Shown here: piece by piece, positions 12,053-21,347 of the stretch | How positions within the stretch are numbered: the first letter of the stretch is position 1 | Layout of the letters: each line of letters opens with the position of its first letter | Source of the DNA: Synechococcus sp. CB0101 | Lineage (GTDB): Bacteria > Cyanobacteriota > Cyanobacteriia > PCC-6307 > Cyanobiaceae | Reading direction: 5' to 3' | DNA: 64,000 nt | Assembly (NCBI RefSeq): GCF_000179235.2 | Contig: NZ_CP039373.1 | Span: 2,083,502-2,147,501 of the forward strand | The notes under the pieces: generated by a model | Told to the model about the DNA's origin: nothing | Database searches by the model: none | The model's input: only the letters and a program-made list of their open reading frames with translations | Translations under genes and position numbers: made by a program

Positions 12053-12640
12053 CTAGCCCAACCATTCCTGCTCGGGATGTTGCCGCAGATGCTGCTGTGC
12101 CTGCCGTTGCAGCGCCTCAATCAGTGCCTGCAGAGCTGGCTGATCCTGTAGGTCGCGCCGCACCGCGATGCGATCCACGCCCCCTGCATGGCGCAACAGG
12201 GGGATCTCCACCAGTTCCCCGTCGGATCGGGGGGCGACCGCCTCGGGCAAGGTGAGAACCGCTAGATCGAGAACCCGCTCCAGCAGCAGCGCTTCAATCT
12301 GCTGGGGATGGCTGCAGTGCTGCACCAGGGTGGGCTGCAAGGCGGCATGCACCTGGCCGGCATGGCCGCAGGCGAGCCAGCGCGGCTCGGCGGGGCTGGC
12401 CTGTAACCGCAGCCATTGCCAGGAGCGTCGCAGGCCTTCGAGCAGCACCTGATTGGCGCTGGCGCGGTAGCGGCCGTCGGTGTGTTTCCGGAACTCCAGG
12501 CCAAGCCGGCGGCTCACCTGCCGGTAGATCCGGGAGATGGAGCTCTGGTCCCGTTGGGTGATCTGGGCCACCACGCTGGTGCTGGGGGCGATCTCCAGCA
12601 GATCGAGCACGGGCAATCCGTCGAACAGGATGTCGGCCAT
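12053..12640 (-). CDS. LysR-like transcriptional regulator
   Basis: 195 aa starting MADILFDGLPVL. The N-terminal ~60 residues form a winged HTH of LysR type (TSVVAQITQRDQSSISRIYRQVSRRLGLEF), followed by a short effector-like region. It is shorter than a typical LysR (about 300 aa), so the second half of the ligand domain seems to be missing, which is known in cyanobacterial relatives. It lies directly upstream of the aldehyde dehydrogenase and may control it. Confidence 0.8.
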   Translation of the reverse strand: MADILFDGLPVLDLLEIAPSTSVVAQITQRDQSSISRIYRQVSRRLGLEFRKHTDGRYRASANQVLLEGLRRSWQWLRLQASPAEPRWLACGHAGQVHAALQPTLVQHCSHPQQIEALLLERVLDLAVLTLPEAVAPRSDGELVEIPLLRHAGGVDRIAVRRDLQDQPALQALIEALQRQAQQHLRQHPEQEWLG

Positions 12641-12689
12641 GGGAACCATCCCTCCCTATGCAAAATCTGCAATTGGGGGGTGGTTTCGC

Positions 12690-14762
12690 TCAATCCCCAG
12701 TGGTGGGTAGAGGAGCGGCTTGGGCCGGAAATAGCAAGGCCAGGCTGGCGCCACCCTGGGGGCTGGAGCCGCAGCGCAGCTGGCCGTGGTGGTTCTCCAT
12801 GGTGGTGCGCACCACAAACAGCCCCAGGCCGCTGCCGGTTGCTTTGGTGGTTTCCAGAGGGGTGTCGTCGAAGGCTTGGGGCGGCAGGCCGGGGCCGTTG
12901 TCGCTCACCGAGAGGCACCAGTGCTCGCCTTCGCGCTGAAGGCTGATGCCGATCCAGGGCTCACCGTTTGCCTGGCTGTTGAGGGCCTCAGCGGCGTTGC
13001 GCAGCAGGTTCACGATGGCGATTTGGATCTGAACGGCATCGCCATCGATCCAGGCGGGCTCCTGCTGCTGATCGAGCTCCAGGCTGTCCACCGTGAGGCG
13101 GCTGAGGGGGCCGCCGGAACGGGCATAGAGCAACGCGCTCTGCGCCACCTCCCGGAGATCGAGGCGCTGGTGCTCGGTTTGCACGTTGCGCAGCAATGCA
13201 CGCATCTTCTCGATGGTGAGCACCACGCGGTCCGCTTCCTGGCGGATGCTGAGCAGCTGGGCTTGCCAGCTCTCGGGTAGCTCCGGACGATCGGGCTTTT
13301 GACTCCGATCCAGCAGCAGTTGGCTGTTGAGCAGCAGCACGCTCAGGGGTTGATTGATCTCATGCGCCACCGCAGCGGCTTGGAGGCTGCTGCGCAACTT
13401 GTCTTTGAGCAGGGCCAGGGTCTGGGCATCGCGGAAGCGCTCGCGTTCCTGCGCTTCCTGCAGGTTGGCGGTGAGGGCGTTGTAGCGCTCCACCAGCTCG
13501 CTGATGGCGCCATCTAGGGCGATCAGCTCTTCGCCAGCTGTGCTGTTGAGGCCGCTCTGGAAGTGCAGGGCGGAGTCGGCGGTGGCCCTGGGTGTGGCCA
13601 GGGCGTGACCCAGTTCGCGGGAGGCGGATTCCAGTTGATCGAGGGGGTCGAGCAGGGCTCGGATCTGCCGGCTGATCAGCACCACGGCCCCGGCCAACGC
13701 CGCCGCCGCTGCCACCAGGGCCAGCGCGCTGCTGCGCTCGGCGGCAACATTGCTGGGACTGGCGGCCAGGGCCGTGAGCAGGGTCCAGTTCAGCCCTTCT
13801 TCCTGGCCCCAAGGGCTTGCCTGCACCGTGAAGGCCTGGCCATTGATCCGAGCGCGCACCGCGGGGCTGGGCTCACCGGGTTGACGCGCTGCGGACTGGA
13901 ATGCCTGGCGGAGTTCGCGGATCAGCGGGTTGGAGAGATCGCGCAGGTTGGCGCGTTCCACGCTGCCGCTCCGCTTGGTGAGGGTGAGCTCCGGCAGCGA
14001 GCAAGCCACCAGATCCCCATTGGGTTCCACGATCAAGGCAATCCCCTCGCGGTTTTTCCAGACCCCCTGCAGCCAGGTACTCAGCTGACTGAGCACCATG
14101 TCCACACCCACCACGCCCTGCAGGCTGCGATCGGGGCCGAACAGCGGGGCGTTGTAGGAAATGGAGAACACCTCTGGCTGGTCCTCCCAGGCGTAGATCG
14201 AGCTCCAGCTGGGCTTGCCGGCTTTGGCGGTGTCGACGTACCAGGCCTCCTCATGGGTGGCGCTCATCTCCGGGATCCGCTCCAGCAGCGCACCGCGCTG
14301 GCCCTGGGCGCTCATGGCGTAGACCGCCATGGAGCCTCTGCCGCTGCGGGGGGTGTCTTCGTTGAGCAGCAGCTCACCCTCGGCCGTGCGCTCCATGCCG
14401 ACGAAGGCGCCATCGGCCAGGCCGATGTTGATGTAATCCACGGGGAACACCCGCATCTGGTTCCAGAAGCGCTCGCTGATCGCCGCCACGTTCCGCTCCC
14501 GTGCCGGGTCGGCCTTCAGCCAGTTGAGGTTGAGATCGTTGATCCAGATCGGGTAGCTGAGCTTGCTCGAGAGGCGGATCGAGAGATCCACCACCGAGGC
14601 GTTCTGGCGGTAGCCCTCGCTGAGCTCCAGGCCGTTGCGCCGGCCCAGGCTGTAGCTCAGCAGGCTGAAGCCGCCGGTGACCAGCAGCAGCTGTAGCGCA
14701 CTCACCACCGCCAGCCGGTTGGCGAGTCGCTTGGGCCTTGGGATCCGAAAGCGTGCAGCCAT
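12690..14762 (-). CDS. Membrane sensor histidine kinase with periplasmic Cache-like domain
   Basis: 690 aa. One membrane segment lies at about 15-40 and another at about 345-365. Between them is a ~300-residue extracytoplasmic sensor with a Cache-like segment (PEVFSISYNAPL, LQGVVGVDMVLSQL). A coiled region leads to the H-box AHEINQPLSVLLLN with phospho-accepting His467. ATPase boxes are N (NLLRNAAEALNS), G1 (DNGPGLP) and G2 (GSGLGLFVV). It ends shortly before the LysR-like gene and starts 3 bp after the response regulator, so they form a two-component pair. The ligand is unknown. Confidence 0.93.
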   Translation of the reverse strand: MAARFRIPRPKRLANRLAVVSALQLLLVTGGFSLLSYSLGRRNGLELSEGYRQNASVVDLSIRLSSKLSYPIWINDLNLNWLKADPARERNVAAISERFWNQMRVFPVDYINIGLADGAFVGMERTAEGELLLNEDTPRSGRGSMAVYAMSAQGQRGALLERIPEMSATHEEAWYVDTAKAGKPSWSSIYAWEDQPEVFSISYNAPLFGPDRSLQGVVGVDMVLSQLSTWLQGVWKNREGIALIVEPNGDLVACSLPELTLTKRSGSVERANLRDLSNPLIRELRQAFQSAARQPGEPSPAVRARINGQAFTVQASPWGQEEGLNWTLLTALAASPSNVAAERSSALALVAAAAALAGAVVLISRQIRALLDPLDQLESASRELGHALATPRATADSALHFQSGLNSTAGEELIALDGAISELVERYNALTANLQEAQERERFRDAQTLALLKDKLRSSLQAAAVAHEINQPLSVLLLNSQLLLDRSQKPDRPELPESWQAQLLSIRQEADRVVLTIEKMRALLRNVQTEHQRLDLREVAQSALLYARSGGPLSRLTVDSLELDQQQEPAWIDGDAVQIQIAIVNLLRNAAEALNSQANGEPWIGISLQREGEHWCLSVSDNGPGLPPQAFDDTPLETTKATGSGLGLFVVRTTMENHHGQLRCGSSPQGGASLALLFPAQAAPLPTTGD

Positions 14763-14765
14763 TCT

Positions 14766-15371
14766 TCAGCTCTCCGCGGTGTTCAGGCGGCCCAGAAGCG
14801 AGGCTTGCCGCACCAGCTCTGCACCGCTCACCCCCAGCTTCTGGGCGATGGCCTTGCGGTGGGTTTCCACCGTGGCGATGGAGAGGTTGGTGGTCTTGGC
14901 GATTTCCTTGTTGGTGAGCCCTTGGCCGATCAGGCCATAGATCTCCTGCTGGCGGGGCGTGAGGGGTTCAGCGCTCTGGGGCAGGCAGCGCTCCAGCACG
15001 CTGGTGAGCTGATGGAACGCGGAGGTTTTGTCGACCACGCCTGCGATCAGGGGTTGCAACGCCGCCGGGCAGACAAAGCTGCTGGCTTGGCCGGAGAGCA
15101 CCACCACCTGAGGGTTTGGGTGATGCTCCGCCAAGGCTTGGGCCACGGCTAGACCATCGCCGTCTGGTAAGGCCAGGTCAAGAATCACGAGATCAGGCGG
15201 ATCATCGCTGCGGCAGAAGGCGATGGCGTCGGCTTGGGTGGTGGCTGATGCCACCACGCTCAGGCCTGGGACGGCCTCCAGCATCGAGCGGAGCAGCTGC
15301 AGGAACATCACCTGGTCTTCCACGATCAGGCAGCGCAGAACCTGGGCTGTCGTGGATGGTGATGCCGTCAT
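14766..15371 (-). CDS. NarL/LuxR-family response regulator
   Basis: 201 aa. The receiver domain (about 13-125) has the acidic VED pair, phospho-acceptor Asp in LVILDLALPDGDG, and a conserved Ser and Lys (VVLSGQ, VVDKTS). The C-terminal HTH is of LuxR type (LTPRQQEIYGLIGQGLTNKEIA..SIATVETHRKAI). It is the first gene of the minus-strand run with the histidine kinase, LysR-like protein and aldehyde dehydrogenase. Confidence 0.93.
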   Translation of the reverse strand: MTASPSTTAQVLRCLIVEDQVMFLQLLRSMLEAVPGLSVVASATTQADAIAFCRSDDPPDLVILDLALPDGDGLAVAQALAEHHPNPQVVVLSGQASSFVCPAALQPLIAGVVDKTSAFHQLTSVLERCLPQSAEPLTPRQQEIYGLIGQGLTNKEIAKTTNLSIATVETHRKAIAQKLGVSGAELVRQASLLGRLNTAES

Positions 15372-15448
15372 CCAGCCGGATGCAGAAAAGAGTGTTCAAA
15401 GACTGCACGATTAAGCAGCCTTGAACAACTTTTGGCTGTCTTTTTTAA

Positions 15449-15520
<72 letters not shown>

Positions 15521-15530
15521 ATGTGGAAGG

Positions 15531-15612
15531 TGGGCCGGGTTGGATTTGAACCAACGTAGGCAGAGCCAGCGGATTTACAGTCCGCCCCCATTAACCACTC
15601 GGGCACCGACCC
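15531..15612 (-). tRNA. trnY: tRNA-Tyr (GTA)
   Basis: 82 nt class II tRNA. The acceptor GGGTCGG pairs with CCGGCCC including one T-G pair. The anticodon loop is ACTGTAAAT with GTA, a variable arm is present, and the T arm is GTTGGTTCAAATCCAAC. It lies just upstream of trnT on the same strand, so the two are probably cotranscribed. Confidence 0.97.
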
Positions 15613-15706
15613 GAACCACACCCCAAGAACTTACCAGCCGGTGGGTCTGCCCCTGGCCCTGCTCCTTACGATCGGGGCACTGAAGGCCGGATCCACGGCG
15701 CTGGCG

Positions 15707-16153
15707 ATGCGGGTGCTGCTGCTGAATGGACCCAACCTCAATCTGTTGGGGCTGCGTGAACCTGGCCTCTACGGAGCCGACACCCTCGAGGCGATCGAAG
15801 CCGAGCTGGCTCGCCAGGCCACAGGGCTCGGCGTGGAGCTGGACTGCTTCCAGAGCAACCACGAAGGTGCGCTGATCGATCGCATCCATGCCGCCCGGGG
15901 CGGGGTGGACGGAATCCTGATCAATGCCGGGGCGTTCACCCACACCTCCATCGCCATCCGCGATGCCCTGCTGGGTGTGGCGATTCCCTTCGTTGAGCTG
16001 CACCTGAGCAACGTGCATGCCCGTGAGGCCTTCCGCCATCACTCCGTTCTGGCTGACAAGGCCGTCGGGGTGATCTGCGGCTTCGGGGCCGCCAGTTATG
16101 GCCTGGCCCTGCAGGGGCTGGTGCAGCGCCTGCGCCAAGAGGCCTCGGCATGA
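15707..16153 (+). CDS. aroQ: 3-dehydroquinate dehydratase, type II
   Basis: 148 aa shikimate-pathway enzyme. It opens [15 protein letters not shown]; the flexible lid Arg/Tyr are in LREPGLYG, then [27 protein letters not shown] and [17 protein letters not shown] with the catalytic His. I start at ATG 15707 because this gives the canonical N-terminus; the frame is open further upstream. Its stop overlaps the start of miaE (ATGA). Confidence 0.96.
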   Translation: MRVLLLNGPNLNLLGLREPGLYGADTLEAIEAELARQATGLGVELDCFQSNHEGALIDRIHAARGGVDGILINAGAFTHTSIAIRDALLGVAIPFVELHLSNVHAREAFRHHSVLADKAVGVICGFGAASYGLALQGLVQRLRQEASA

Positions 16154-16785
16154 CCGCTCTGCTGGACAACCCCACAGCCCGCGTGAAATGGCTGGCCGCG
16201 GCCAGCAGCGCGAGCTGGCTGGAGCAGGCCAACGCCCGCCCGGATTTGGTGTTGATCGACCACGCCCACTGCGAGCGCAAAGCGGCGGGTGTGGCCTTGC
16301 AGCTGATGTTCCGCTATCCCTCCGATGAAGCCCTGGGGGCCGCCCTGAGCCCGCTGGCCCGCGAGGAACTGGAACATTTCGAGCTGGTGCTCCAGCTGTT
16401 GCAGCGTCGCGGGATCCCCTTGCGCCCCCTGCCGGCACCGGCCTATGGCGCCACTCTTACGGCTTCGGTGCGCAAAGGCGAGCCGGAGCGGAGGCTCGAT
16501 TCCTTTTTAGTGGCGGGCCTGATCGAGGCCCGCAGCCATGAGCGCATGGCGCTGCTGGCGGCCCACAGCCCCGATCCCGAGCTGCGGGCGCTCTATGGAG
16601 AACTGCTGGCCAGCGAAGCCCGGCACTTCGGTCTTTATTGGTGTCTGTGCGAAGAGCGCTTTGGCCGTGAGGCCACGGTGGCGCGGCTCCAGGAGTTGGC
16701 GGTGGTGGAAACCCTTGCCTTGACAGGGGACCTGGCTGATCCTCAAGACGTGCGCATGCATTCGGTTGGGGTCCAAACACGCTGA
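16150..16785 (+). CDS. miaE: tRNA 2-methylthio-N6-isopentenyladenosine hydroxylase-like di-iron protein
   Basis: 211 aa ferritin-like di-iron monooxygenase. Metal ligands are visible as the paired motifs [11 protein letters not shown] and EELEHFELV in the first half and EARSHERM and [10 protein letters not shown] in the second. The gene is intact, but its last 164 bp are repeated 43 kb away at 59838. I infer that its 3' end is the attachment site of the element that follows. The reading frame is preserved because the repeat runs through the stop codon. Confidence 0.93.
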   Translation: MTALLDNPTARVKWLAAASSASWLEQANARPDLVLIDHAHCERKAAGVALQLMFRYPSDEALGAALSPLAREELEHFELVLQLLQRRGIPLRPLPAPAYGATLTASVRKGEPERRLDSFLVAGLIEARSHERMALLAAHSPDPELRALYGELLASEARHFGLYWCLCEERFGREATVARLQELAVVETLALTGDLADPQDVRMHSVGVQTR

Positions 16786-16787
16786 TC
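16624..16787 (+). repeat. Left attachment-site repeat (attL) in the 3' end of miaE
   Basis: This 164-bp stretch matches 59838-60001 with five mismatches; the final 84 bp (16704-16787 against 59918-60001) are identical through the stop codon and GATC. An integrase gene follows at once. The crossover should lie within the perfect 84 bp. Confidence 0.92.
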
Positions 16788-16788
16788 T

Positions 16789-16906
16789 GTGCCACAAAGT
16801 CCGTGCCACATTCGTGCCACACGGGTTTGAAGTCTCAGTAGGGACAAGGCTCTGCCACATGACAGCCACACCGTTCGTGTGGCACAACTCGTGTGGCACA
16901 TGCCAC
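16789..16906 (+). repeat. Cluster of GTGCCAC repeats between attL and integrase
   Basis: GTGCCAC occurs at 16789 and 16803 and 16814, with TGCCAC at 16853 and 16901, and the inverted GTGGCAC at 16879 and 16893. The last pair forms GTGGCACATGCCAC. Spacing and position suit integrase arm-type binding sites or an operator for the int promoter. A degenerate pair lies at the other end (59782-59799). Confidence 0.7.
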
Positions 16907-16928
16907 GTACGTCACGTGTGGCGGGGAG

Positions 16929-18269
16929 ATGGCTGAGGAACTGAATGCCACACCGACCATCGGCGGTGGGCGGATCTACCAACGGAAGGAGGGAGGCTCC
17001 TGGCAGTTCTGCCTCTGGGTGGAAGGTGAGGGGCGGATCCGCAAGTCTCTGAAGACCTCGGACAAGTCCCTGGCTCTGAGAGAGGCGGAGCGACTGACGC
17101 TCGATGCCCGTGCCGCTCAGATGGCTGGGAACAAGGTGCTGGCCTCAACGCTTGCCCAGTGCCTCGCTCACTATGAGGAGCACCAGGACGAGCGGATGCT
17201 TCTGGGCGAGATCCGCTCAGTAGATAACGCTCGGTACAAGGTCCGCTTCTTGCAGCGAGTGTTGACCGAGATGTTCGGTCTCGAGAGGCCCATATCCACC
17301 ATTACTCAGAAGGACTGGGACGCCTTCATCCCCTACAGAGGGAGACAGGGGGCAGCCTTGGACACGATTCGGGCTGAGTGCTGCCTGATCCGTAACTTCT
17401 GTCGCTTCTCCCGACAGTACGGGTGTCAGGTCGTGCCAGAACTGTTCGTGAAGGTCCCGAAGTCCCAGCGGTCCAGGCGAACAGAGACCTTCACCTCAGA
17501 GGAGTTTCACACTCTGGTCTGGAAGCTGGAGGACTTTGTCGCTCCTGACACCGAGGACGGTCTTTATCTCAGGGATTGGGGACTGGGTGCTGCCAAGGCC
17601 AGGGAGAAGATGCCGAAGGTTGTCAATCAGGACTTGGAACGGTCACGGCGAGAGTTGCTCCGGTTCTTCGTTTTGGTCGCTGCTGCCTCAGGGTGCCGCC
17701 CACACGAATTGGCGGGCGAAGAGCAGGGGAGTCTCCGATGGAGAGATGTCGAGTTCAAGGACGTGCTGGTTACTGTTTCTCTCTCACAGAAAGAGCCCAC
17801 GCCAAAGACCGTCGCTATCCTCAAGATCAGAAAGCAAACGAAGACCGGTGAGCGCTCGGTCCCGATGGTTGGAGGCAAGTACCTCAAGGCGCTGAAGGCC
17901 TGGAGTCGTTTCAGTGGTCCAGACGATTATGTATTTGCAGATCAGTACGGAATCCGAGCCGGCAAGCCCCCGTATATGGATTCTCTGAGGCTTCAGTGGA
18001 GGGAGTTGTTGAGGCGGATGAAGTTCACACGGTTCAAGCCAGATCTCTACTCCCTTCGTCACTACTTCGCAACTCAGAGGCTGCAGTCGGGAGCGCCTCC
18101 GTACCTGGTCGCCAAGACGCTTGGGCATTCCATTCAGGAACTCACCAATGTCTACTCTCATGTTCTGATGGAGAATGAGGGTGTTATTCGACAGGTTTGG
18201 AGGGACAACACTCCTCAGGAGTTGCAGGATATTGGACTGGTTGTGTCGGAGCCCTGGGAGCTTCGCTGA
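16929..18269 (+). CDS. int: Tyrosine recombinase / integrase
   Basis: 446 aa from ATG 16929 (MAEELNATPTIGGG); a GTG at 16893 would place the start inside the GTGCCAC repeats. The N-terminal ~90 residues look like an arm-binding domain. A SAM-like core-binding domain (about 95-175) and the catalytic domain follow. Catalytic residues are Arg257 (SGCRPHEL), a Lys near 303, Arg377-His378 (YSLRHYFAT, with Tyr in place of the usual first His), His400 (LGHS) and nucleophile Tyr409 (NVYSHV). It should integrate and excise the element at miaE. Confidence 0.93.
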   Translation: MAEELNATPTIGGGRIYQRKEGGSWQFCLWVEGEGRIRKSLKTSDKSLALREAERLTLDARAAQMAGNKVLASTLAQCLAHYEEHQDERMLLGEIRSVDNARYKVRFLQRVLTEMFGLERPISTITQKDWDAFIPYRGRQGAALDTIRAECCLIRNFCRFSRQYGCQVVPELFVKVPKSQRSRRTETFTSEEFHTLVWKLEDFVAPDTEDGLYLRDWGLGAAKAREKMPKVVNQDLERSRRELLRFFVLVAAASGCRPHELAGEEQGSLRWRDVEFKDVLVTVSLSQKEPTPKTVAILKIRKQTKTGERSVPMVGGKYLKALKAWSRFSGPDDYVFADQYGIRAGKPPYMDSLRLQWRELLRRMKFTRFKPDLYSLRHYFATQRLQSGAPPYLVAKTLGHSIQELTNVYSHVLMENEGVIRQVWRDNTPQELQDIGLVVSEPWELR

Positions 18270-18310
18270 CAGGGATTATTGGTCCACTTTATTGGGAATT
18301 GCTTGGTAAA

Positions 18311-19066
18311 ATGGGGCTCGCCGCCAGTGTCTATGCGTCAATGCCTCTAAAGCCTCTGGATTATATCTGTGCTGACATTATTAAGATGTGGCTCCGTAAA
18401 GCCGCTCAGGGTAAGGGAGGTCGCCTGATCGAGGGTCGAGCCTGGATCAAGCTCTCGGCGGATGACATGCTCGGGTACCTGGAACACCGGGACATTCAGT
18501 CGTCTTACAAGCAGGTCCAGCGCTCGCTGAAGAGAATTGCTGATGAAAAGCTTTTCGTTCGGGCGAAGCTGAGTCAGTCGCGATGGGACCACTCCTACTG
18601 GTGGAGCCACTGGTGTCCTTCCGCTCGGATCGAGGAGGAGCCAGATGAGAGCAATCAGAAGGACACAGCAAGGTCTATCGACTGCGATCGTCCAGTCCAC
18701 ACGGATGGACATCGGGAGTCCTTTCCCAATACACCCCCTCTAACACCTGCATCCATCTCCACCTCTGGCACAGGGGGCGATTCTTTTTGTGTTGATGAGT
18801 TGGGACAGGAGCAGGAGCTAAAGGCCGATCCGCGTGGGGCATCACCCACGCGACTCTCTGGAGATCCTGGAGGCTCTTCTCACGCTGGCGCAGCAGTCAT
18901 TGTTTCGGGCCTGGAGGACTCCTCAGGGCGCCCCAGGAGCTCCTACGAGAGGGTTCTGGAGCTGGCAGCCCTATACAGGCCTGCTGAGAAGAGCGGTACC
19001 ACGGTCGTTGAGAGTGGTGGTAGGCGCTACGTAGTCAAAGATGGCCTGTGCGGACCGCTTAGGTGA
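18311..19066 (+). CDS. Winged-helix-type protein, possible replication or regulatory factor
   Basis: 251 aa from ATG 18311; the frame is open further upstream inside int. Residues about 15-90 (KMWLRKAAQGKGGR..WIKLSADDMLGYL..VQRSLKRIADEKLFVRAK) resemble a winged-helix domain of replication initiators or phage regulators. It then runs into a low-complexity Ser/Thr/Gly-rich linker and a short C-terminal tail (YERVLELAALYRP). I do not recognise the family. It follows int by 41 bp on the same strand. Confidence 0.65.
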   Translation: MGLAASVYASMPLKPLDYICADIIKMWLRKAAQGKGGRLIEGRAWIKLSADDMLGYLEHRDIQSSYKQVQRSLKRIADEKLFVRAKLSQSRWDHSYWWSHWCPSARIEEEPDESNQKDTARSIDCDRPVHTDGHRESFPNTPPLTPASISTSGTGGDSFCVDELGQEQELKADPRGASPTRLSGDPGGSSHAGAAVIVSGLEDSSGRPRSSYERVLELAALYRPAEKSGTTVVESGGRRYVVKDGLCGPLR

Positions 19067-19196
19067 GTGATGAGCGTTCCTGAACCTATGGGGAAATCGT
19101 TGCGTCGGTTGAAGAGATGCCTCATGAGCACAGGTTTTCGATGGAATCATTGCCAGCTTCATTCCCTCGTAGCAGTGTTCGGCTCTTATTCACACT

Positions 19197-19723
19197 ATGA
19201 AGCTCTCCGAGTGCGTTCTCCTACTGGCTGAGGAACGGTGCAAACACATCGACCTCACCACACCTTGCGAGTACGACCATAAGCGCGGCCCACGTCGGAA
19301 GGGGCAGTGTCACTTTCTGGGCCTAGAAGATGACCTTGGGCACTTGAGGAAGAGCAACGTCGCTAGCGCAGCCTCTGTGAAAATCCTGAAAAGGGGAAGA
19401 GGACTTGTACGAACCCTCGACACGCCTGGTTCACTCAGTGCAACGAACCACGAGAGACTGCTACGAGGGCCTGGGTCTCACTGTTTGACGGCTTTGTGGC
19501 TTCTGCGGGTCCAGTCGTCGCTCACAACAGACATTTGGGTCAGCCCGACGACGCCAGAGTTCGTCTCACGCCTGAAGAACACGCCGAACTCCACACCCTC
19601 TACGAGAGCTTTAGGCTCACGACTGAAGACGGACGCCCACGCCGCGGTTTAAGGCTCCTAAGAGAACACTGGCCAGAACGTCTGAAAAAATTAACGGAGG
19701 CCTTCCAGCAACCAGAGCCCTGA
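19197..19723 (+). pseudogene. Frameshifted HNH endonuclease-like protein
   Basis: The N-terminal half reads in one frame from ATG 19197 (MKLSECVLLLAEERCKHIDL). The zinc-binding part (LCENPEKGKRTCTNPRHAW) and the tail WVSLFDGFVASAGPVVAHN read in another. The switch lies near 19355-19375. Together they match the intact protein at 50276: start with HVDL, CTNPLH motif and WVSLHDGF tail. So this is an inactivated member of the element's HNH family, or less likely a sequencing or assembly error. Confidence 0.75.
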
Positions 19724-19725
19724 CC

Positions 19726-20412
19726 GTGAGAGAGGAACTTCGCCCCTACGAAGGTTCGTACGTCCTCGTGAGAGGGCTACTGAAGGAGGCCACACACCTT
19801 GTTGAAAACAGCTGGGACCTCCTCTTCGTCAAGTGTGTGTGGAAGCCAGTCCCTCTTGAGGAGAGCAAGGACACACCTCTCGCTGAGGTCCCCGCTCACA
19901 CGACCGACCACCTCTGGGTGCGAGTCCCGGTGAAGACGCTCAACGAGTGGCGCCGTGAGAACCCAACCTCCCTGCTCCTCAAACGGCTGGAGAAGGTGTT
20001 CCGAGTAGAGCGCTACAGGCGAGCGGACGGCTCTGAGGACTTCGGCCTGGTGCTCCCAGAAGAGCTGGACTGCCGGCTGGTGAGTTCGCTGTACGGACGG
20101 CTGAAGGTGTTCCGCCGAGAACATGAGAAGAATCAACTGGGGAGCGGTGCGGAGGTGAACGCCTTCTGGGAGAAGTTGGTTGAGGAGCTACTCGGTAAGT
20201 CGGGTGAAGCAGTCCTCCTCTACACCCCACTCGACTCCACACTCTCAACCAACGAGGCGTTCGACAGGTTCAGTAAGGAGCTTGCTGCCTTCTCCAGGAC
20301 CCTCGTCGTAAAGCAGGAAGCCCGAGTAGGAGTCAGCGTCTTCAAGGAACTCCGAGTGAAGGGAGGGAAAATAAAGAAGAAGCAAGGACCGAAGCCGGGC
20401 CGAGGCTTCTAG
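19726..20412 (+). CDS. Element protein, CVW family (unknown function), left-arm copy
   Basis: 228 aa from GTG 19726, 2 bp after the HNH pseudogene. I do not recognise the family, but the first ~65 residues align with the protein at 46891: LxxYxxxxVxVRG, KE, CVWxP, and PLAExP. The rest is charged and helical with a Lys-rich tail (KGGKIKKKQGPKPGRGF) that could bind nucleic acid. Two copies in opposite arms argue for a core role in the element. Confidence 0.75.
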   Translation: MREELRPYEGSYVLVRGLLKEATHLVENSWDLLFVKCVWKPVPLEESKDTPLAEVPAHTTDHLWVRVPVKTLNEWRRENPTSLLLKRLEKVFRVERYRRADGSEDFGLVLPEELDCRLVSSLYGRLKVFRREHEKNQLGSGAEVNAFWEKLVEELLGKSGEAVLLYTPLDSTLSTNEAFDRFSKELAAFSRTLVVKQEARVGVSVFKELRVKGGKIKKKQGPKPGRGF

Positions 20413-20741
20413 GTGTTCTGTCTCAGCAGGTTGTCCAGCTGAGCATCGGCAGCAGGGTTGGGACTAGAGGCAGAAGTGATCGGAAGAAGGCGAGCAAAGG
20501 GGATGGTGTGAGGCCCAGAAGGGTTCCGACGTCGTCAGCGGGCGTGGCTGACAGAGGCAGTCGATGCCCAAAGAGCCCGAGCCAACCCGCCCAATCCCTG
20601 CTAGTACAGGTGTACGCATGGAGAAGATTGATGGCTGCTTCTCGAATCCGGCCCACCGCGGTGACTGCAAGCAGTGACTGCGAGACCTGGCCGTATCTGG
20701 ACGTGGGCGTCCTGCGCCCCAGCCGGAGCCGCAAGGTCTGC
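20413..20741 (+). other. Junction between left arm and host-like cargo, no gene seen
   Basis: There is no convincing open frame or terminator here. Base and codon character change in this stretch from the element style (AGG/AGA-rich) to the GC-rich host style. Confidence 0.5.
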
Positions 20742-20909
20742 ATGACCTGCCATTGGTTCAGGCACCACGCCGGAGCCGAGTGCATCCCGGTGCTCACCTG
20801 CCAGCTGCACCGCGGCCAGATCGCCCAGGGCGAACACCTGATCCGCCGCTGCCAGGGCTGGACGGATGACATGGTTCGCCAACGGGGTTGGGCGCCGGAG
20901 GCGGGCTGA
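20742..20909 (+). CDS. Small Cys-containing protein conserved in picocyanobacteria
   Basis: 55 aa from ATG 20742 (MTCHWFRHHAGAECIP). Four Cys and several His (CHWFRHH, AECIP, TCQLHRG, RRCQGW) suggest a metal-binding or redox site. The frame extends upstream to 20508 but that part looks non-coding; the real start could be slightly earlier to include another Cys. It is followed by the DUF1651 gene 3 bp later, likely as an operon. Confidence 0.65.
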   Translation: MTCHWFRHHAGAECIPVLTCQLHRGQIAQGEHLIRRCQGWTDDMVRQRGWAPEAG

Positions 20910-20912
20910 GGG

Positions 20913-21206
20913 GTGTTCGTTCAGAAGGGTCAGCGGATTCCGTCGGCTCCGGCTGAGGGCTGGCTGAGTGATGGCCGCCAAGTCCTGCACTTCAAGCCCG
21001 CGATCTGGAATCAGTGGCAGCAGGAGCTGGAGATCACCAGCGGCCAGGTGTTGCGGGATCAAGCAGTGCCGTTGCTGCAGCGGCGTGTGCGCCTCAGCCG
21101 CGAGCGAGCGGTTGAGCTCTGGCGTCAGCGCCTGGCGGAGGGGTGGAAACCGTGCACGCCGCAATGGCAACCACCGCCACTGCTGGAGCCGAGATGGGGA
21201 CGCTGA
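20913..21206 (+). CDS. DUF1651 domain protein
   Basis: 97 aa from GTG 20913. It has the family pattern GWLSDGRQVLHFKPAIWNQW followed by a second block of basic residues (LLQRRVRLSRERAVELWRQRL). DUF1651 is known from Synechococcus and Prochlorococcus; its function is not known. It supports a picocyanobacterial origin of the cargo. Confidence 0.85.
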   Translation: MFVQKGQRIPSAPAEGWLSDGRQVLHFKPAIWNQWQQELEITSGQVLRDQAVPLLQRRVRLSRERAVELWRQRLAEGWKPCTPQWQPPPLLEPRWGR

Positions 21207-21347
21207 ACACGCGACACCTCGTGCACCGCCTAAGCCCGGGCGTTAAGAAACTCATAGCGCGCCATTGAAGAGCATTGGTCACGTTTTAGTTTCGTGCTCC
21301 CAAAAATAAGGACTGCAGCCGTTGCTATAGCCAGCTGATCTCCACCA

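Noticed and set aside
19197-19723. Programmed frameshift in the HNH gene
   Set aside because: No slippery heptamer with a downstream pseudoknot is evident near 19355-19375; ordinary mutation is simpler.
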